Positions 32,893-44,276 of a stretch of DNA of 64,000 bases are shown here, in pieces. The position numbers and the translations under genes were made by a program. The notes below the pieces were generated by a model that was not told where the DNA came from, did not search any database, and saw only the letters and a list, made by a program, of their open reading frames with translations. This DNA is from Eutreptiella sp. 'Long Island Sound 2002' (Eukaryota; Euglenozoa; Euglenophyceae; Eutreptiales; Eutreptiaceae). The stretch spans positions 60,917,919-60,981,918 of the forward strand of contig OZ038385.1 in the NCBI GenBank assembly GCA_964036045.1, given 5' to 3'. Within the stretch, counting starts at the first letter, position 1. Each line of letters starts with the position of its first letter.

Positions 32893-33916
32893 TTTAAAAA
32901 CGTATGTAAGGAGGTGCACTCTGACGAAGATGTATGTATCCGGAGTGACACTGGCTGGTACACACGGGTACTGGATGCCCTGAACGTCCATGTAACCACA
33001 GGTGTGCCCTACACTCACACTTCTAACCCTCTGCGTGAGAGACAGAACCGTGTGGTGGAGCAGAACCTGAGAATTCTGATGACATAAGAGCGTACCAAGG
33101 ATTGGGTACGCTTGTTACCCTGGGCTGTCCTAACCATGAACTCTCAGGAGTGTTCCTCAACGGGCTATAGCCCCAAGGAGCTGTTTCATTGGGGGCGTCC
33201 TGCATGGTTCTTCAAAACGCCTTTTCGAGAGGACTATAAGAGCCCCGTAGGGGAATGGCTGGAGCACAGGGGGGACCTGGCAAAACTAGCTAGAGCTAAC
33301 CTGAAACACGTTAAAGAACGTGAGTTAACTAGGCGTAACCGCACGAGACGTCCTGCCAGTTTCAAGGTATGACACCTGGTGCTGGTACACCGACTCGCGA
33401 TTGCCCACTTGGCCCGGCAACTCTTTGCAGGACCCTTTCTTTGGGCCTTACCGCATTATAAAGATAGATGGATCCAGGATCCATGTGAGGTGCAGTCCCC
33501 GCCTAGGTGGAGAGCTGCTGTGTGAACCTAAACAGCTGAGACATTACCACTCTCCTGACGAACTGTCCTCGGATGAGTGGCCTCTGTCTGACAGAGAGGT
33601 TCAGCATATCGACCTGGAGAATGCTGCCAACCCTAGGGAGGCAGACGAACTGGAAGAAATGACTGCCGATGAGATGGCAGCCGACGGCTACTACGTAGTT
33701 GCAGGTATGGCACGCCACGAGTTTAAACAGGGCTCGAAATTCCTTACCCTGTTGGAAGGTTATGGGCTATCTGAGGCCACTTGAAAGCCCATGTCACCCT
33801 TGATAAAGCCGGATGGGAGTATCAATGCCATCTTTCGTTCCTACCTCGGTGAGAACAACGAGAGGCAGCTACTAACCCGTGCTGAGACCCTGTTCCAGCG
33901 TAAGAAGAATAGCTAA
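32893..33916 (+). pseudogene. Gypsy-type integrase C-terminal part with chromodomain-like tail
   Basis: The frame opens at KEVHSDEDVCIRSDTGW, where HSD carries the second catalytic Asp. It goes on with TTGVPYTHTSNPLRERQNRV, where the E of RERQNR is the third catalytic residue of the DDE set, then DWVRLLPWAVLTMNSQE and RPAWFFKTPF. After a frameshift near 33,385 comes DPFFGPYRIIKIDGSRIHVR, a typical gypsy C-terminal module, then FLTLLEGYGLSEAT(stop)KPM and LLTRAETLFQRKKNS. The L-x-WEGY-x-EATW-like pattern is a chromodomain signature that would target chromatin. In-frame stops: TAA 33,085-33,087, TGA 33,370-33,372 and TGA 33,782-33,784, before the natural TAA at 33,914. It continues the order of the 18.8-kb fragment with a four-codon overlap. 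Confidence 0.8.
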
Positions 33917-35539
33917 TTTCCTTGTGCCTATCTATTTATTGTTCCTAACCGATCTGCGGAGGTTGCAAGCTTCAGGATGCGGTGATATACCCCAGACATC
34001 CCCTCCTCCCTTTGGGAGTCTTCTTCGGGCCACTCCTGCAGGAGTATAGGCTTCCCCTGGAGGTACACTTCCCCCTCACAGAGGAAAGCAACACTGGGGA
34101 TCATTGGAATACCACCAAGCCACTTATCCTGTTTGCAGCCCAATGGTCGGTAAATCCTATTGCCCCAGCCCCCCACCGTGCCATCATCCTGCACAGTGTA
34201 GTACCAAGAATGCGCCCACACGCTGGACTAGGTACCTGTGGGGTCGGATCAGTTCGGGGTGCCCACCTCCATACGACCACCCCAATTGCGGATAGCCTGA
34301 AAAGGCCGGCCTACGTGAACAGATTCTGTCCCTTCGGAACCCACAGTTGAGGCCCTTTACTGGCAACACCCTCTGTTCTCTAACCTTCCAGGGGCGGTGA
34401 CTAATCTTGTGCTGATAGCTAGGCCTACTGCGTGTGTGCCAGGACAGGCTCAGGACTCCTGTAGAGCTCCAGTTCCAGCAAATGTACTAAAGCCCACCCT
34501 CAATCGGGTTCGGCGCTGCAAACACCTACACAGCCGCTGCTTTTGGAGTCCTGCTCCTGCCCTGGTTGTGCCCTGCAGTCCCATGCCTGTGGTTACCAGC
34601 TTTAGCCAAATGGCCGCTTATCAGGTTTGCAGCCACCCAGCAAGTCAGTGCTTTGTTGACCACGTGTCGCATGGGATATGCCCTAATGTGATGACCTTGG
34701 AGAGCAAACGAAGAGCAGTGGCTTCCTAGACCAGGGGGGAATGGCAAGCAAGGTGTTGGAGACAAGGTGTGTCCACCCTCTTTGGGGACAAGCACGCCCA
34801 CAGTTAGGACCCCTAACTGGTCTAGACCCATGGGGCTCTTGCCGTCTTGGCGGTGTTACCATACCCCTGAGTGTGCTACGTATGTCTCTGTGTGTCTCAC
34901 TTCTCTCCCCAGCGTGGCTGCCATCATCAGCCTTCACTGATGTCAGACCGAAGGTCCTAGTCAGCTAATGGTACCACTCCTACTGAGCCCAGTCTCTTTG
35001 CTGGCGCCTAACCTTTGGGGAAACGGCAAAAGCCCCACCTACTAGAAGGGAGGGTTGGCCAAGTGTGCTAAGGGCATACAAAAGGCCCATTTTTCTAAAG
35101 GCCAAAGGCTAACACACTCCCCTGCCCGCGAGGAAAAGCACATGGAGCAGGAAACACAACTACACTACACTCACTAATGCCAGCACCAGCCTTCGAAGCT
35201 AGGGTGAGCACAACCGCACTCAGCCACTACCATGCCTGGTGACCCTGACCCCTGCACACTCCACTGGATGGCAGTGTCAGAGATTTCTCAGGCCCCACTT
35301 GCACTCCTGTGAAAGGAGGAGCGAACACAGCGCCACTAGGCTGCTGTGGCCTGACGAAGATGCCTTTCCACGTTTCTCTGCCAGGGCGTGCAGGGAGTGC
35401 ACTTGTGTGGTGTGCGCACAGTGTGTAGTCAGGGTTGTACATGAAGAAGTCGTTGTGTCCTCGCCATTCCTGGCTGAGGCTCATTTTGATTATGTGATCT
35501 GCGCCCTTTTTAGCTGGGCAACCAACTGCACCAATCACC
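33917..35539. other. Region after integrase; expected place of a 3' LTR
   Basis: No coding domain was recognised. The gypsy 3' LTR should start here, but I could not match this stretch with the region before gag (881-1,777). The GC-rich non-LTR element begins around 35,540-35,660. Confidence 0.3.
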
Positions 35540-37060
35540 TTGTACCTTTCCCACCTGAGAACGGAGGCAGATGCCGGACAGTTTGAGGCTGAGGAAGCTA
35601 ACCATCTTCGCCGTATTATACGGGTCTTCGGTTGGAAAATAATACGCTGTCCCCATCAGCGCAGAACTGCAAGAAGCGAAAGCCCCACAACAACGGGACG
35701 ACGAGATGCCCCAAGCACCGTCCCCACCAACCGCACAGGAAAGCCCCCACCAAGAACCCCTCACCCACCCCATCACCAAAATGGAGCTCCCCCCCAACAC
35801 CGCACCACCCCGGACCATAACGGGTTTCGAAACCTACCGCGAGAATGGGCGGTCCACAACGGCACGCTCCGGTGGGACGAAATCACACTGGGGCTCCAGG
35901 CCATCCGCCTCCACTCAATCACCGAACCAACCACTACCTGGACACTACCGGCGGACCGCCACCACCTCCTCCTCACCGCCCAAGGAAATCCCGCCATCAC
36001 ACCAACAGAGGGAGACCCCATAACAGCAGCCCCCGCCCACGCCGTCCACATACCCCCACACGCATCATCGGCACCTATGACGGTACACCCGGGCCCCACC
36101 CCATGGCAAGCCATCGTCATCACCTACCCCGCCCCCAACGACCACACACACACCTGGCAACAATGGTGGGAGGACATCCGTGGGGACCTCCTCCAGGAAC
36201 ACCTAGGGGTCACACGCACCCACCACACCCTCTACCCGGTGCGAGGAGTAGGCCAAGCACCACACGGCATACACACCCCGGGGTTATGGGCGTACGCCAC
36301 ACCCATAAACCCACAAGCAGCGGAGGACGCCAGGACCGCGCTGTCCATCCAGCAAGTCCAGACCCGGACCCCGCACCGCAACACCCAACGAGGCTACATA
36401 ATTTTGTGGGCACATCAAGACCACGACACCCTCACCCCCCAGCCATCCCCCCCACCTAGACACCAACACCACCGCCCTCCTCCAGGACAAAGCAGCGGCA
36501 GCCACCAAGGTAGGGGCCCCGGAAACCTGGAGCCCGCAATACCTGGTCGAAACCAAAGTGGCGCCCCACGCGAAAGCACAAGCAAAGCCCCCATCGCCGA
36601 AACCACTCCACCCCCCACTCAAGCTGGACACATGGAGCAGACCCCCCACGATGAATGGGCAACCCACTACATCATCCCCCACACCACCACCCGCAAGAAC
36701 GACGCCGCCAAGATCACCGTCACCCGCCACCTCCCCCACACCACACAGGTGTATGAGCTGACGGCCCCCAACGTCCTCGTCACCCATCGCGGACACGACG
36801 AGCGATACACCATACAGGCGGAGGGGACCGCCGCGACCACCCTGTACACGTGGACAACACAGGGGGACCTCCCACACCCCACCCTCCATCACGCCCCCTC
36901 CTGGCCCACCCCCTTCCACACGGCAGACAGCCCCAGCAAGAAGCCCAAACACACAGGCGTACACACCCCCACCCAGGAGGCCCAGCACCGACACGACGCA
37001 AGGCGCAAGGCCCGCACTCTCCATGACAACCACACCATCCCCCGCATCAGTGCCCCCCCC
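35540..37060 (+). pseudogene. N-terminal region of the non-LTR element, part 1
   Basis: A Pro/His/Thr-rich frame with islands of ordered sequence: EWAVHNGTLRWDEITLGLQA, HTWQQWWEDIRGDLLQEHLG, GLWAYATPINPQAAEDARTA and ITVTRHLPHTTQVYELTAPN. No known domain is recognised. It may be an ORF1-like RNA-binding or scaffold region. The true start is unclear: the 35,540 ATG lies in lower-GC sequence and another ATG (35,706) is in a different frame. Confidence 0.55.
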
Positions 37061-38485
37061 CGCCAGAGTGTCCGATACCACCCACAACCGCACGATCACA
37101 GGCATCATCATGGACTGCCTGAACCCAGCGGCAGCACGGGCAGACGCCGTGTGGATCAGCGAAGGGCGCTCCCACACACGGGCGGTGGCGCGCCTCAACA
37201 ACATCCAACCCCACAAGCTACAGCGCGCCGTCAGACCCTTCACCGTACACATCACCCCATACGGCATCAACCACCCCCGGTGTGAGCACTATGACCCGCC
37301 CTGCTCCACCCCGTGCGCCTGGCCTCTGCGCCAACCGCTCCCGGCCCCCACCATCACGGGCAACATGTACCTGGGCACCGTACCAGGAGACCCGGGCATA
37401 TACATCCTGCCCAACAGGTCCAGGGAACACGCCATCCCCCTGTACGGGGTAGAGTCCCTCGCCCTAGGACCGCCCCCACCAAAACACCAACACCAACACA
37501 TCCCGGGGGACAAACGGACGCAGGCGCCAGACGGGGGAAAAAAGACCCACCAATGCGCTCTGGCCCACATCACCGTCCACCCCACAGCCCACCTACCAAA
37601 GGACTTCGGCACGGAGCGCCACATCGTGCTGGAGGGGCAAGCCCACCACATCATCACCGCCGCCCCATACACCCTCGCCGCCCACGAAAAACCACTGGTA
37701 CCCCAAAGAAATTCCAGCGATGCCCCCACCACCGCAAGGCCCCAAAGATCCCGTGACCCCCTTCCACATCGATCAACTCCTAAGCTGCAGGGGCACCCCA
37801 CACCTCCACCCCTCCAGGATAGAACTAGCCATCGCGTCGTGGGACACCATGGACACGCCCCCCCGAAACCCGCCGTCCACATCCTCAAAGCGGACGCCCA
37901 ATGGTGGGTCCCCCACTGGGCACACGGAGTCCTCATGGCGGCCCAGGCCTCCGTCCCAAAAATAGACCCGGAAGACCCCCCACGAGGCCCGCAGCGACTC
38001 CTCCAAGCCACCACCCTCACAAGCCGCGAAGGCGCCCCGTGGTAAGCCCTCCACACAGCACTCTACTGGGCTCAAGGATCCCCCAGCGGCCCGGACACAC
38101 CGGAGCCCACGGAGGCCTGGGTCATGCAGGCCAAGGCCATGAGGAAATACCACCTCCACCACCCTTTCAACAACAGCCCGGCCGCACTGCCATGGCCAAC
38201 AGACCCCCCGGAGACCGTACACAAGCTCGCGGACCTCACGCGCAGCCACGCGAAAGCGACCATGCAAACGCCGGCAGAACCCCCGCTAAGGGACCCGCCC
38301 CGCAAGCTACGCACCCCTTCTTCCAACCCCACGCCCTCCGGGCCCCACCACCTCCAGTCCCACCCAAGGGAGCGAGACAGAAAAGAGGCGCACCCGCCCC
38401 CAACCCCCAGCAAGCCAGAAAAGACGGCAGGGCAACAACCTCCCAACCCGCCGCAACCCCCCCCCGACCCTCCCGGCAAACCCGG
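37061..38485 (+). pseudogene. N-terminal region of the non-LTR element, part 2
   Basis: After a frameshift the reading continues as MDCLNPAAARADAVWISEGR, NMYLGTVPGDPGIYILPNRS and LEGQAHHIITAAPYTLAAHE. After an in-frame TAA (38,043-38,045) it goes on with ALYWAQGSPSG and VMQAKAMRKYHLHHPF. A proline-rich end leads to another frame change. A 51-bp duplication (38,485 and 38,536, GACCAAGCATCCTCATCATC) lies at the end. No family domain was recognised. Confidence 0.5.
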
Positions 38486-39993
38486 ACCAAGCATCCTCAT
38501 CATCCTCCCTCCCACCACCACCACCACCCCACCCTGACCAAGCATCCTCATCATCCTCCCTCCCGCCACCAGCACCGCCCCGACCCGAAACGTACCCAGA
38601 ATTCAAAAAGGGCGCCAAGGTCCAGCAACCTTTCCGCAACGACCACACGGGCGACTGGATCTGGTGTGAGGGCACAATCCAGTACCGCCTCCGCGATCTG
38701 GGCCCCAACAATGGGGTGCAAAACCGGGTGATCAGGCACCGCCAAAAAGAGCCAGACCAAGGCAACAGCGCCCCTGACAAGCCAGAAGGCCACACCTTGG
38801 AGCTCAACAGCGTCAACCCCATCCGGCTCCTCACCGCCGAGAACAAGGCCCACAGAGGCACCAAGTACACTGGGGAGCTCCCTCCTGAGTGGAGCCAGGG
38901 CCTCCCCCCACCGCGCCTACCCAAGCGTTCACCACCAGGCAAAAGGTCCCCGAGCCCCAATCCCCCTCCCTGACGGGGCAAGGGCCGAGGGCGCAAGCCT
39001 CCACAGCCCCGGCCCGCCCCCACCGAGGCCACCGTCAACCTCCTCGACCTCAACCACCCGGCCATCACATACTCCAAGGACGCCACAGCCGCCCTGCAAG
39101 AGCTCCCGATGGCACAGGGGGCGGAGTGGGTTCCCCACCTCCTCACCTTCTAGGAACAAGGCCTACAACGCGAGGACCCTCCAGAAACCACCCCCATATA
39201 TACCCCAGACCAGAAAGCGTACAAATGCTACTGGCACAAGGCCCCCCCCCTATATTCCCGAGCCGGCATTCACGTCCACCTCGTCCACCAGCTCAGCATC
39301 CCAGGGTGACTAAGCGTCTACGAGGTCGTCGGGGATGGATGGCAACTCAACGTCATCAACCCCCACGTCCCCTTCGGCGACGCCACGGAACCCTTCCTCC
39401 AAGCCCTGGCGGAAGCATACCGCCAGTTGGCAATGCTCGCCCCTACCATCATCATCGGCGACATGAAAGCCGCCCCCACCCCAGCGGACCGAGGAGGGCA
39501 GGCCACACCCCAGGACCATGCAGTTCGCGACACCATTGAAATGCTGGGGCTGGTGGACCTGACGGCCAACCTCGAAGGCCAGCCCTCCCACTTCCCCCAA
39601 CAAACAGAGGCCGCCCCTTCCCGCATCGACGTATGCTATGGCGACCCCACCACCATCATCCGGGCGGAGGCCCGGTACGGGCCCCTCCCGCTGGGTCCCC
39701 CAGGCCATAGCCCCCTGCATATCCGCCTCACCATCCGGAACCTTCCCCCCAGCCCCCCAGAGGATGCGGACCAAGGCCTACCACCCCCCCTGAAGATGCC
39801 CCCAGTGCATGACAAGCATGCCTGGTCCCAATATGACAGGGCCATAGACCGCGCCCGGCGCATCCAACCAGACCCCTCCGACCTACTCACAGCCATGCGC
39901 ACAGCCGCCATCGCCTGCGGTTTCCAGCAGCACCCCCACACTGAGGACGACCGGCCGCCCACGGCCCTGGGGGGCATGCTCCATGACCTCTAG
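38486..39993 (+). pseudogene. EEP-type (APE-like) endonuclease region of the non-LTR element
   Basis: The first part reads DWIWCEGTIQYRLRDLGPN and HTLELNSVNPIRLLTAENKA (unknown module), then a TGA at 38,971. The endonuclease part follows: NLLDLNHPAITYSKDATAAL; a TAG at 39,151; a TGA at 39,307; LNVINPHVPFGD; APTIIIGDMKAAP (matching the G-D-(W/F)-N motif with the catalytic Asp); SRIDVCYG (S-R-I-D motif) and PGHSPLHIRLTI (the usual SDH position, here GHSPLH). Such enzymes nick target DNA to prime reverse transcription. It ends at a TAG (39,991-39,993) that interrupts a frame running straight on into the RT. Confidence 0.75.
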
Positions 39994-42132
39994 CATGCGA
40001 TGCAACAACTGGCGACCCTCCTTGACACCGACACCCCCCAAACCCGCCGCCACATCCACCACTGCAGGACGCAGATAGCCCGCATCAGGGCAGACGTGCA
40101 ACAGTGGCACATCCACAGGCAACAGCGCATCGCCCAAGAGCACGAATGGTATGCCCAACATGAACTCCCCAACAAGGCCATCCGCCACCCCAACAACGCC
40201 ATGACCGACACCCGCCACCGCGCCATCACCACGGTCAGGCAGGAGGACGGCTCCCTCACCATTGACCCAGCCACCGTGCTCCAAGCCACCCAAGACAGCT
40301 TCCTCCATCAACACACGCTAACCCAAGCCACATTGGACACGGACACACAGGCCAAAATCCACCGCCTCCCTCAGGTCTTCCACCACGCCCAGAGGAGGCA
40401 ACTAGAAAAGCGCCCCTTCACCATCCACGAAGTCCGAAAGGCCATACACAGTCTCCGGCAACACAAAACCCCAGGCTACAATGGCCTACCTGCGGAGGCA
40501 TACTACCACCTCCCCGCCCACCTCCTCCGCATCCTCGCCCACCGCCTCTGGGACATCGTCACGGGGCAAACCCCCCTGCCACCAGACTGGGCAAACGTTG
40601 TCTGCCCCCTCTACAAACAGGGGGACTGGGCCAACCCGGAAAACTGGCGCCCCATAGTCTGTGCAGTCACGGAGGTCAAAATCGTCTGGACCATCCTCCT
40701 GCGCCGCATCCGCCCCCACCTGGACCCCCACATACTCGCCAGCCTCTGGGGGGCCACCCCGGGCCGGTCCCCACACAAGGCCATCCTCCTCCAGGACACC
40801 ATCGCCAACGTGGACCCCGTAGACCTCATCATCGCCTCCCTCGACGTCAAGGGAGCCTTCCCGAACACCCCCTGGCTCCTTCTGGAGGCGGTGTGGAAAC
40901 GCATGGGCCACCCCTTCTACAACCTTGCCTCCGGCAACATCCGCACCCGCAAATACACAGTCCGCACCGGAGCAGGCCTCACCCCCTTCCTGGAGCCAGG
41001 CAGCGGGGTCCCTCAAGGAGGAGCGGAAGGCCCCTTCCTATACCTCCTCGTGACACTCCCCCTGGCCCTCACATCCGAACAGGATTACCCGGCCTACGCA
41101 CCCTACCCCCTCTTCTCCCCCCTGGTGGGCTTGGCGGACGACCCAGACCCCGGACCAACGGTCACCCAGCAAGCCAACGACCTACTGGACGTGACCATCT
41201 CCTACCTCCCCCGCAACAACCTCATCGTCCACCCCACAAAGTCAGTGCCCATGATCAAGGGGTCTGCCACAGCCCCCACCCTAGGGCCACAAGGGCCCCC
41301 CATGCAAGTCGTGGAAACCACCATCCACCTTGGGGTGATCCAGGCCGCCAACCCTGAGGATACGACCCTCCCTCCCAAGTTGCAGTCACCCCTGGCCCAT
41401 CTCCCAAGATATGCGTCCCCGACCAGCAAGGCCCTCTCCCTATCCCACCAGAGCCTGGCGTACTACCTCAACGGGGTCTGGAACGCCTCCATAGGCTTCC
41501 AGGCACTCCACCTGACACACCCCACCACCGCCCTCCAGCCGGCCACACGCGCCGTCACCAAGGCATGGGCAGCACACCCGGGCTGGCCCACCTCCATACC
41601 CACTCGCGCCATCCTGGCGGCATGGCCCCACTATGGGGACACCATAAGAAAGGAGGTGAAAGCGGCCTACACCAGACACACCGCCCTCCTCCCTCACCGC
41701 ATGACCCACAACCACTCGCCAGAAGTCCGCGAACTCGCCACAATCCGCCCCCAAGCCGCACAACGGGCCCGCAACACATGCCCACGCTGGATACTCCACC
41801 AGACGGGCATGCCCACCAACATGAACACGCGCCTGTGGAACCACCTGCAACTTCTCCTCCCTTCCCCGCACCATGCCATACTCACCAACCACACATGCCC
41901 GGAGGAAGGACCCCTGGCGGTCCTCTGCGGGGACCTCGACCATCACCCCAAAGGCACCATCAACACCATAGACCTCGTCGGGGCCTCCATCACCGTAGTA
42001 TACGTCACCCTCCCCCGAATGCGGGTCCTTCACCACAGCGGGGCGCACCACATCCCCTTCCTACAACTTCCCGAATGGCCTCAATACCGCCTCTTCCACC
42101 AGTACCTCACACAGACGGCACGAGCAGCGTGA
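39994..42132 (+). CDS. Reverse transcriptase of the non-LTR element
   Basis: A 710-residue open segment (from the ATG at 40,000) that would copy the element's RNA into DNA at the nicked target. Motifs in order: PGYNGLPAEAYYHLP (about residue 157), WRPIVCAVTEVKIVW (about 215), IASLDVKGAFPNT with the motif-A Asp (about 277), SGVPQGGAEGPFLYLL (motif B, about 334) and GLADDPDP, the (Y/F)xDD catalytic box as LADD (about 376). A thumb-like region follows (IVHPTKSVPMIKG). All core motifs survive, though in-frame stops on both sides and frameshifts downstream make an autonomous element unlikely. The start ATG is only the first Met after an internal stop; the real protein began upstream. Confidence 0.9.
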   Translation, partial: HAMQQLATLLDTDTPQTRRHIHHCRTQIARIRADVQQWHIHRQQRIAQEHEWYAQHELPNKAIRHPNNAMTDTRHRAITTVRQEDGSLTIDPATVLQATQDSFLHQHTLTQATLDTDTQAKIHRLPQVFHHAQRRQLEKRPFTIHEVRKAIHSLRQHKTPGYNGLPAEAYYHLPAHLLRILAHRLWDIVTGQTPLPPDWANVVCPLYKQGDWANPENWRPIVCAVTEVKIVWTILLRRIRPHLDPHILASLWGATPGRSPHKAILLQDTIANVDPVDLIIASLDVKGAFPNTPWLLLEAVWKRMGHPFYNLASGNIRTRKYTVRTGAGLTPFLEPGSGVPQGGAEGPFLYLLVTLPLALTSEQDYPAYAPYPLFSPLVGLADDPDPGPTVTQQANDLLDVTISYLPRNNLIVHPTKSVPMIKGSATAPTLGPQGPPMQVVETTIHLGVIQAANPEDTTLPPKLQSPLAHLPRYASPTSKALSLSHQSLAYYLNGVWNASIGFQALHLTHPTTALQPATRAVTKAWAAHPGWPTSIPTRAILAAWPHYGDTIRKEVKAAYTRHTALLPHRMTHNHSPEVRELATIRPQAAQRARNTCPRWILHQTGMPTNMNTRLWNHLQLLLPSPHHAILTNHTCPEEGPLAVLCGDLDHHPKGTINTIDLVGASITVVYVTLPRMRVLHHSGAHHIPFLQLPEWPQYRLFHQYLTQTARAA

Positions 42133-42690
42133 CACACTCTGCCAGGAAGCAAAGACATGAAGGCAGCCTACCGAGACTTCGAAAAGCAGCACCCCCGTCC
42201 CATCCCAGCGACACCACCATACGCACCCACCGGCTCGAAACACGAACCCGTCCCCCCGGTGACGGGCCCAGTCCAACCGCTAACCCTACTACTGGCCCTG
42301 AATGAAGCCAAACCCAAGCAGACCACCGTCATCCACCACCAGGCAAAATGGCGCATACTGAAGCACCACACGACCGCCCGAGAGCTACCGAAGGTCCGCC
42401 ACGACTCCCAGAGCATACAACGCACATGTTTGGCCTATGACCCCGAAGCACCCACCACGCCATGGCCCGTATTGCACCTCATAGCACGCCACGACACCCA
42501 CCCCACAACCCACCTACCACCACAAGCCTATGCATGGGTAGCCCCATGGTTCCACCGCGCCAACGTGAACCCCACGGTGGCGTGGAAGCGCGACCACACA
42601 CCCCAATGGCTGTTCACCACAACGCCCACCTGGCCCCGCCCACCCAGCAGGAGTCGCCATCCGTTACAGCATGTACGAACCAGGCATAAC
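42133..42690 (+). pseudogene. RT to RNase H connector of the non-LTR element
   Basis: The same frame as the RT continues past the TGA at 42,130 as HTLPGSKDMKAAYRDFEKQH and TTVIHHQAKWRILKHHTTAR. Near 42,660 a frameshift moves the reading to RYSMYEPGITGKHEHPYYPL. No separate domain is known for this part. Confidence 0.65.
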
Positions 42691-43971
42691 AGGCAAACAC
42701 GAGCACCCCTACTATCCGCTCCACCACTCCTGCTACACGCGGGGACACCGAACACAAACCCTCACATGCCGGGACCTTAACCCGGACACAGCCTACATCC
42801 TCCACTATATCTACTCCTACCTCACACAAGGACAGCCAGAACAGGGACTCATAGCCATGTCCCCCCAAGCGAAAAACATCATCTCCAAAGGATCAGGGGT
42901 GTACGCCGCCCCTGTCCTGCAGCCCACAACCCTGGTGGCCCACCTCACCACGGGCCTCGCCATATACGACTACCTGCCCATGAACTCATGCCGCCTCCCA
43001 CAACCATCACCGGCGGACCTACTCTTCCTCACCGACGCCTCAGGCAAATCCGCCCTCAGGCCCATCACTCGGCCACGCTGCAACTAACCCACACCGGGGA
43101 ACACTGCCACATGGACCACCACACGGGCCACACCACCTACGAGGCCTCCTCCCGCGGGGAACTAGGGGCCATGGCCGACGCCATCGCCGAAATCGCGACC
43201 CACCTACCCGCCCACCTCCCGCACGTCGTCCGGGTCTGGTTTGTAGTGGACGCCACTGTCGACACACACCTACTCCTCCGCATAGCAAGACAACAACTCC
43301 ACAAAGCCACCGCGCCAAGCCTCGGCACCCAAGCACTGCTACTCTGGAAAGCCCTTCGCAGCCTTCCCCCCTACGTCCAACCTCACATCGTGAAACAAGA
43401 ATCCCACAGGCACCAATACCGAGATCGTAAGGTCGACATCCAGGCAGTACCCCAGCGCACTACGCACCTGCCGACCCTCCAGGTCCTCAACCTCGGCCGG
43501 AACCACACACACCTTCAGCACATACCCCCCAAACCGGATCCCCATCGGACCCCGGACTGGGTACCGGAGGACGCCCCCTATACCTCACACGACAGATCAT
43601 ACCATTACCCCAAGCCCATCCAACATCTCGCCCGCATACTCGGCGACACAGACAGCCGAGCGCACATCCAAGAGCTCCAGGAGAAACTGGCGGTCCCCCT
43701 GTACCCCTCGGCACTACGCCCAGCGAACGCCCCAGCCCACCCCCAGAAACGACGCATCCAGCTCCTCAGGGAGCAACTACCACTCCTCACCAGGGTCGCC
43801 CGATGGCTCGCCCGCAAGCACATCCACGTCCCGGAAGAACACACCCGCTGCCCGTGCGACCACACCACCCCGGAGGACTGGAAACACTTCAAGATATGCC
43901 CCCTCCATACGGACAGGGACACAGTAGTGGGCTGGTCCCCGGCAGAAACCCTACGGCAACACGAAGGTTAG
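42691..43971 (+). pseudogene. RNase H domain and Cys/His motif of the non-LTR element
   Basis: RNase H removes the RNA strand of the RNA-DNA hybrid. The four acidic positions are visible: Asp in FLTDASG (43,034), Glu in SRGELGAMADAI (43,159), Asp in FVVDATVD (43,249) and Asp in RDRKVDIQA (43,435). The last one follows QESHRHQYR, the His/Asn/Asp loop of the family. A frameshift near 43,075 separates the first Asp from the rest. Further on, LREQLPLLTRVARWLARKHI and RCPCDHTTPEDWKHFKICPL form a Cys-x-Cys...His...Cys motif like the zinc-binding tail of many non-LTR RTs. It ends at a TAG (43,969-43,971). Confidence 0.85.
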
Positions 43972-44276
43972 CCAACCCACAGCCACGCACACCAGGCCAC
44001 CGAACACCTCTTCAGGGATCTTCTGGTCAAGGTGGCCACTATGGGAGGGGCAGTAACACAGACCCTACACGGACACTTCACTAAACACACGGAAAACCTG
44101 ATGGAGGCAGCAGCGCACTTCCAGCTAGAAGCAGTCAGCAGAGCAGCGGCCCACGTGGTACACCGCAAACGCCTCCTGTTGACACACACAGAACAACTCA
44201 CCGACCCGACCGCCAGAGAATACATGCAGCGTCTCATCCATTACCATGCCGTGCATGACCCAGAAAACCACTAAAA
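43972..44276 (+). pseudogene. C-terminal end of the non-LTR polyprotein
   Basis: The same frame continues past the TAG as THSHAHQATEHLFRDLLVKV, AAAHFQLEAVSRAAAHVVHR and AREYMQRLIHYHAVHDPENH, ending at the TAA at 44,272. This helical, Ala/His-rich tail belongs to the polyprotein end as I remember the family. Confidence 0.6.

Larger units (their letters stand above)
35540..44276 (+). mobile_element. Degraded non-LTR retrotransposon (endonuclease, RT, RNase H)
   Basis: A sharp rise in GC marks the element. The collinear coding order is an unknown N-terminal region, an EEP-type endonuclease, reverse transcriptase, RNase H and a Cys/His motif, all on plus. Reading moves between frames (near 37,060; between 38,330 and 38,485; near 42,660; near 43,075), and in-frame stops lie at 38,043, 38,971, 39,151, 39,307, 39,991, 42,130 and 43,969. 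The family is one I associate with dinoflagellate genomes. The 3' boundary is uncertain because the protease frame that follows may belong to the same element. Confidence 0.85.

Noticed and set aside
881-34990. LTR pair around the gypsy element
   Set aside because: No matching direct repeats were found between the region before gag and the region after integrase.
38043-43971. Seven in-frame stops in the non-LTR element read as possible stop-codon reassignment
   Set aside because: All three stop codons occur, frameshifts accompany them and the gypsy frames show the same; ordinary decay or base errors explain this better.
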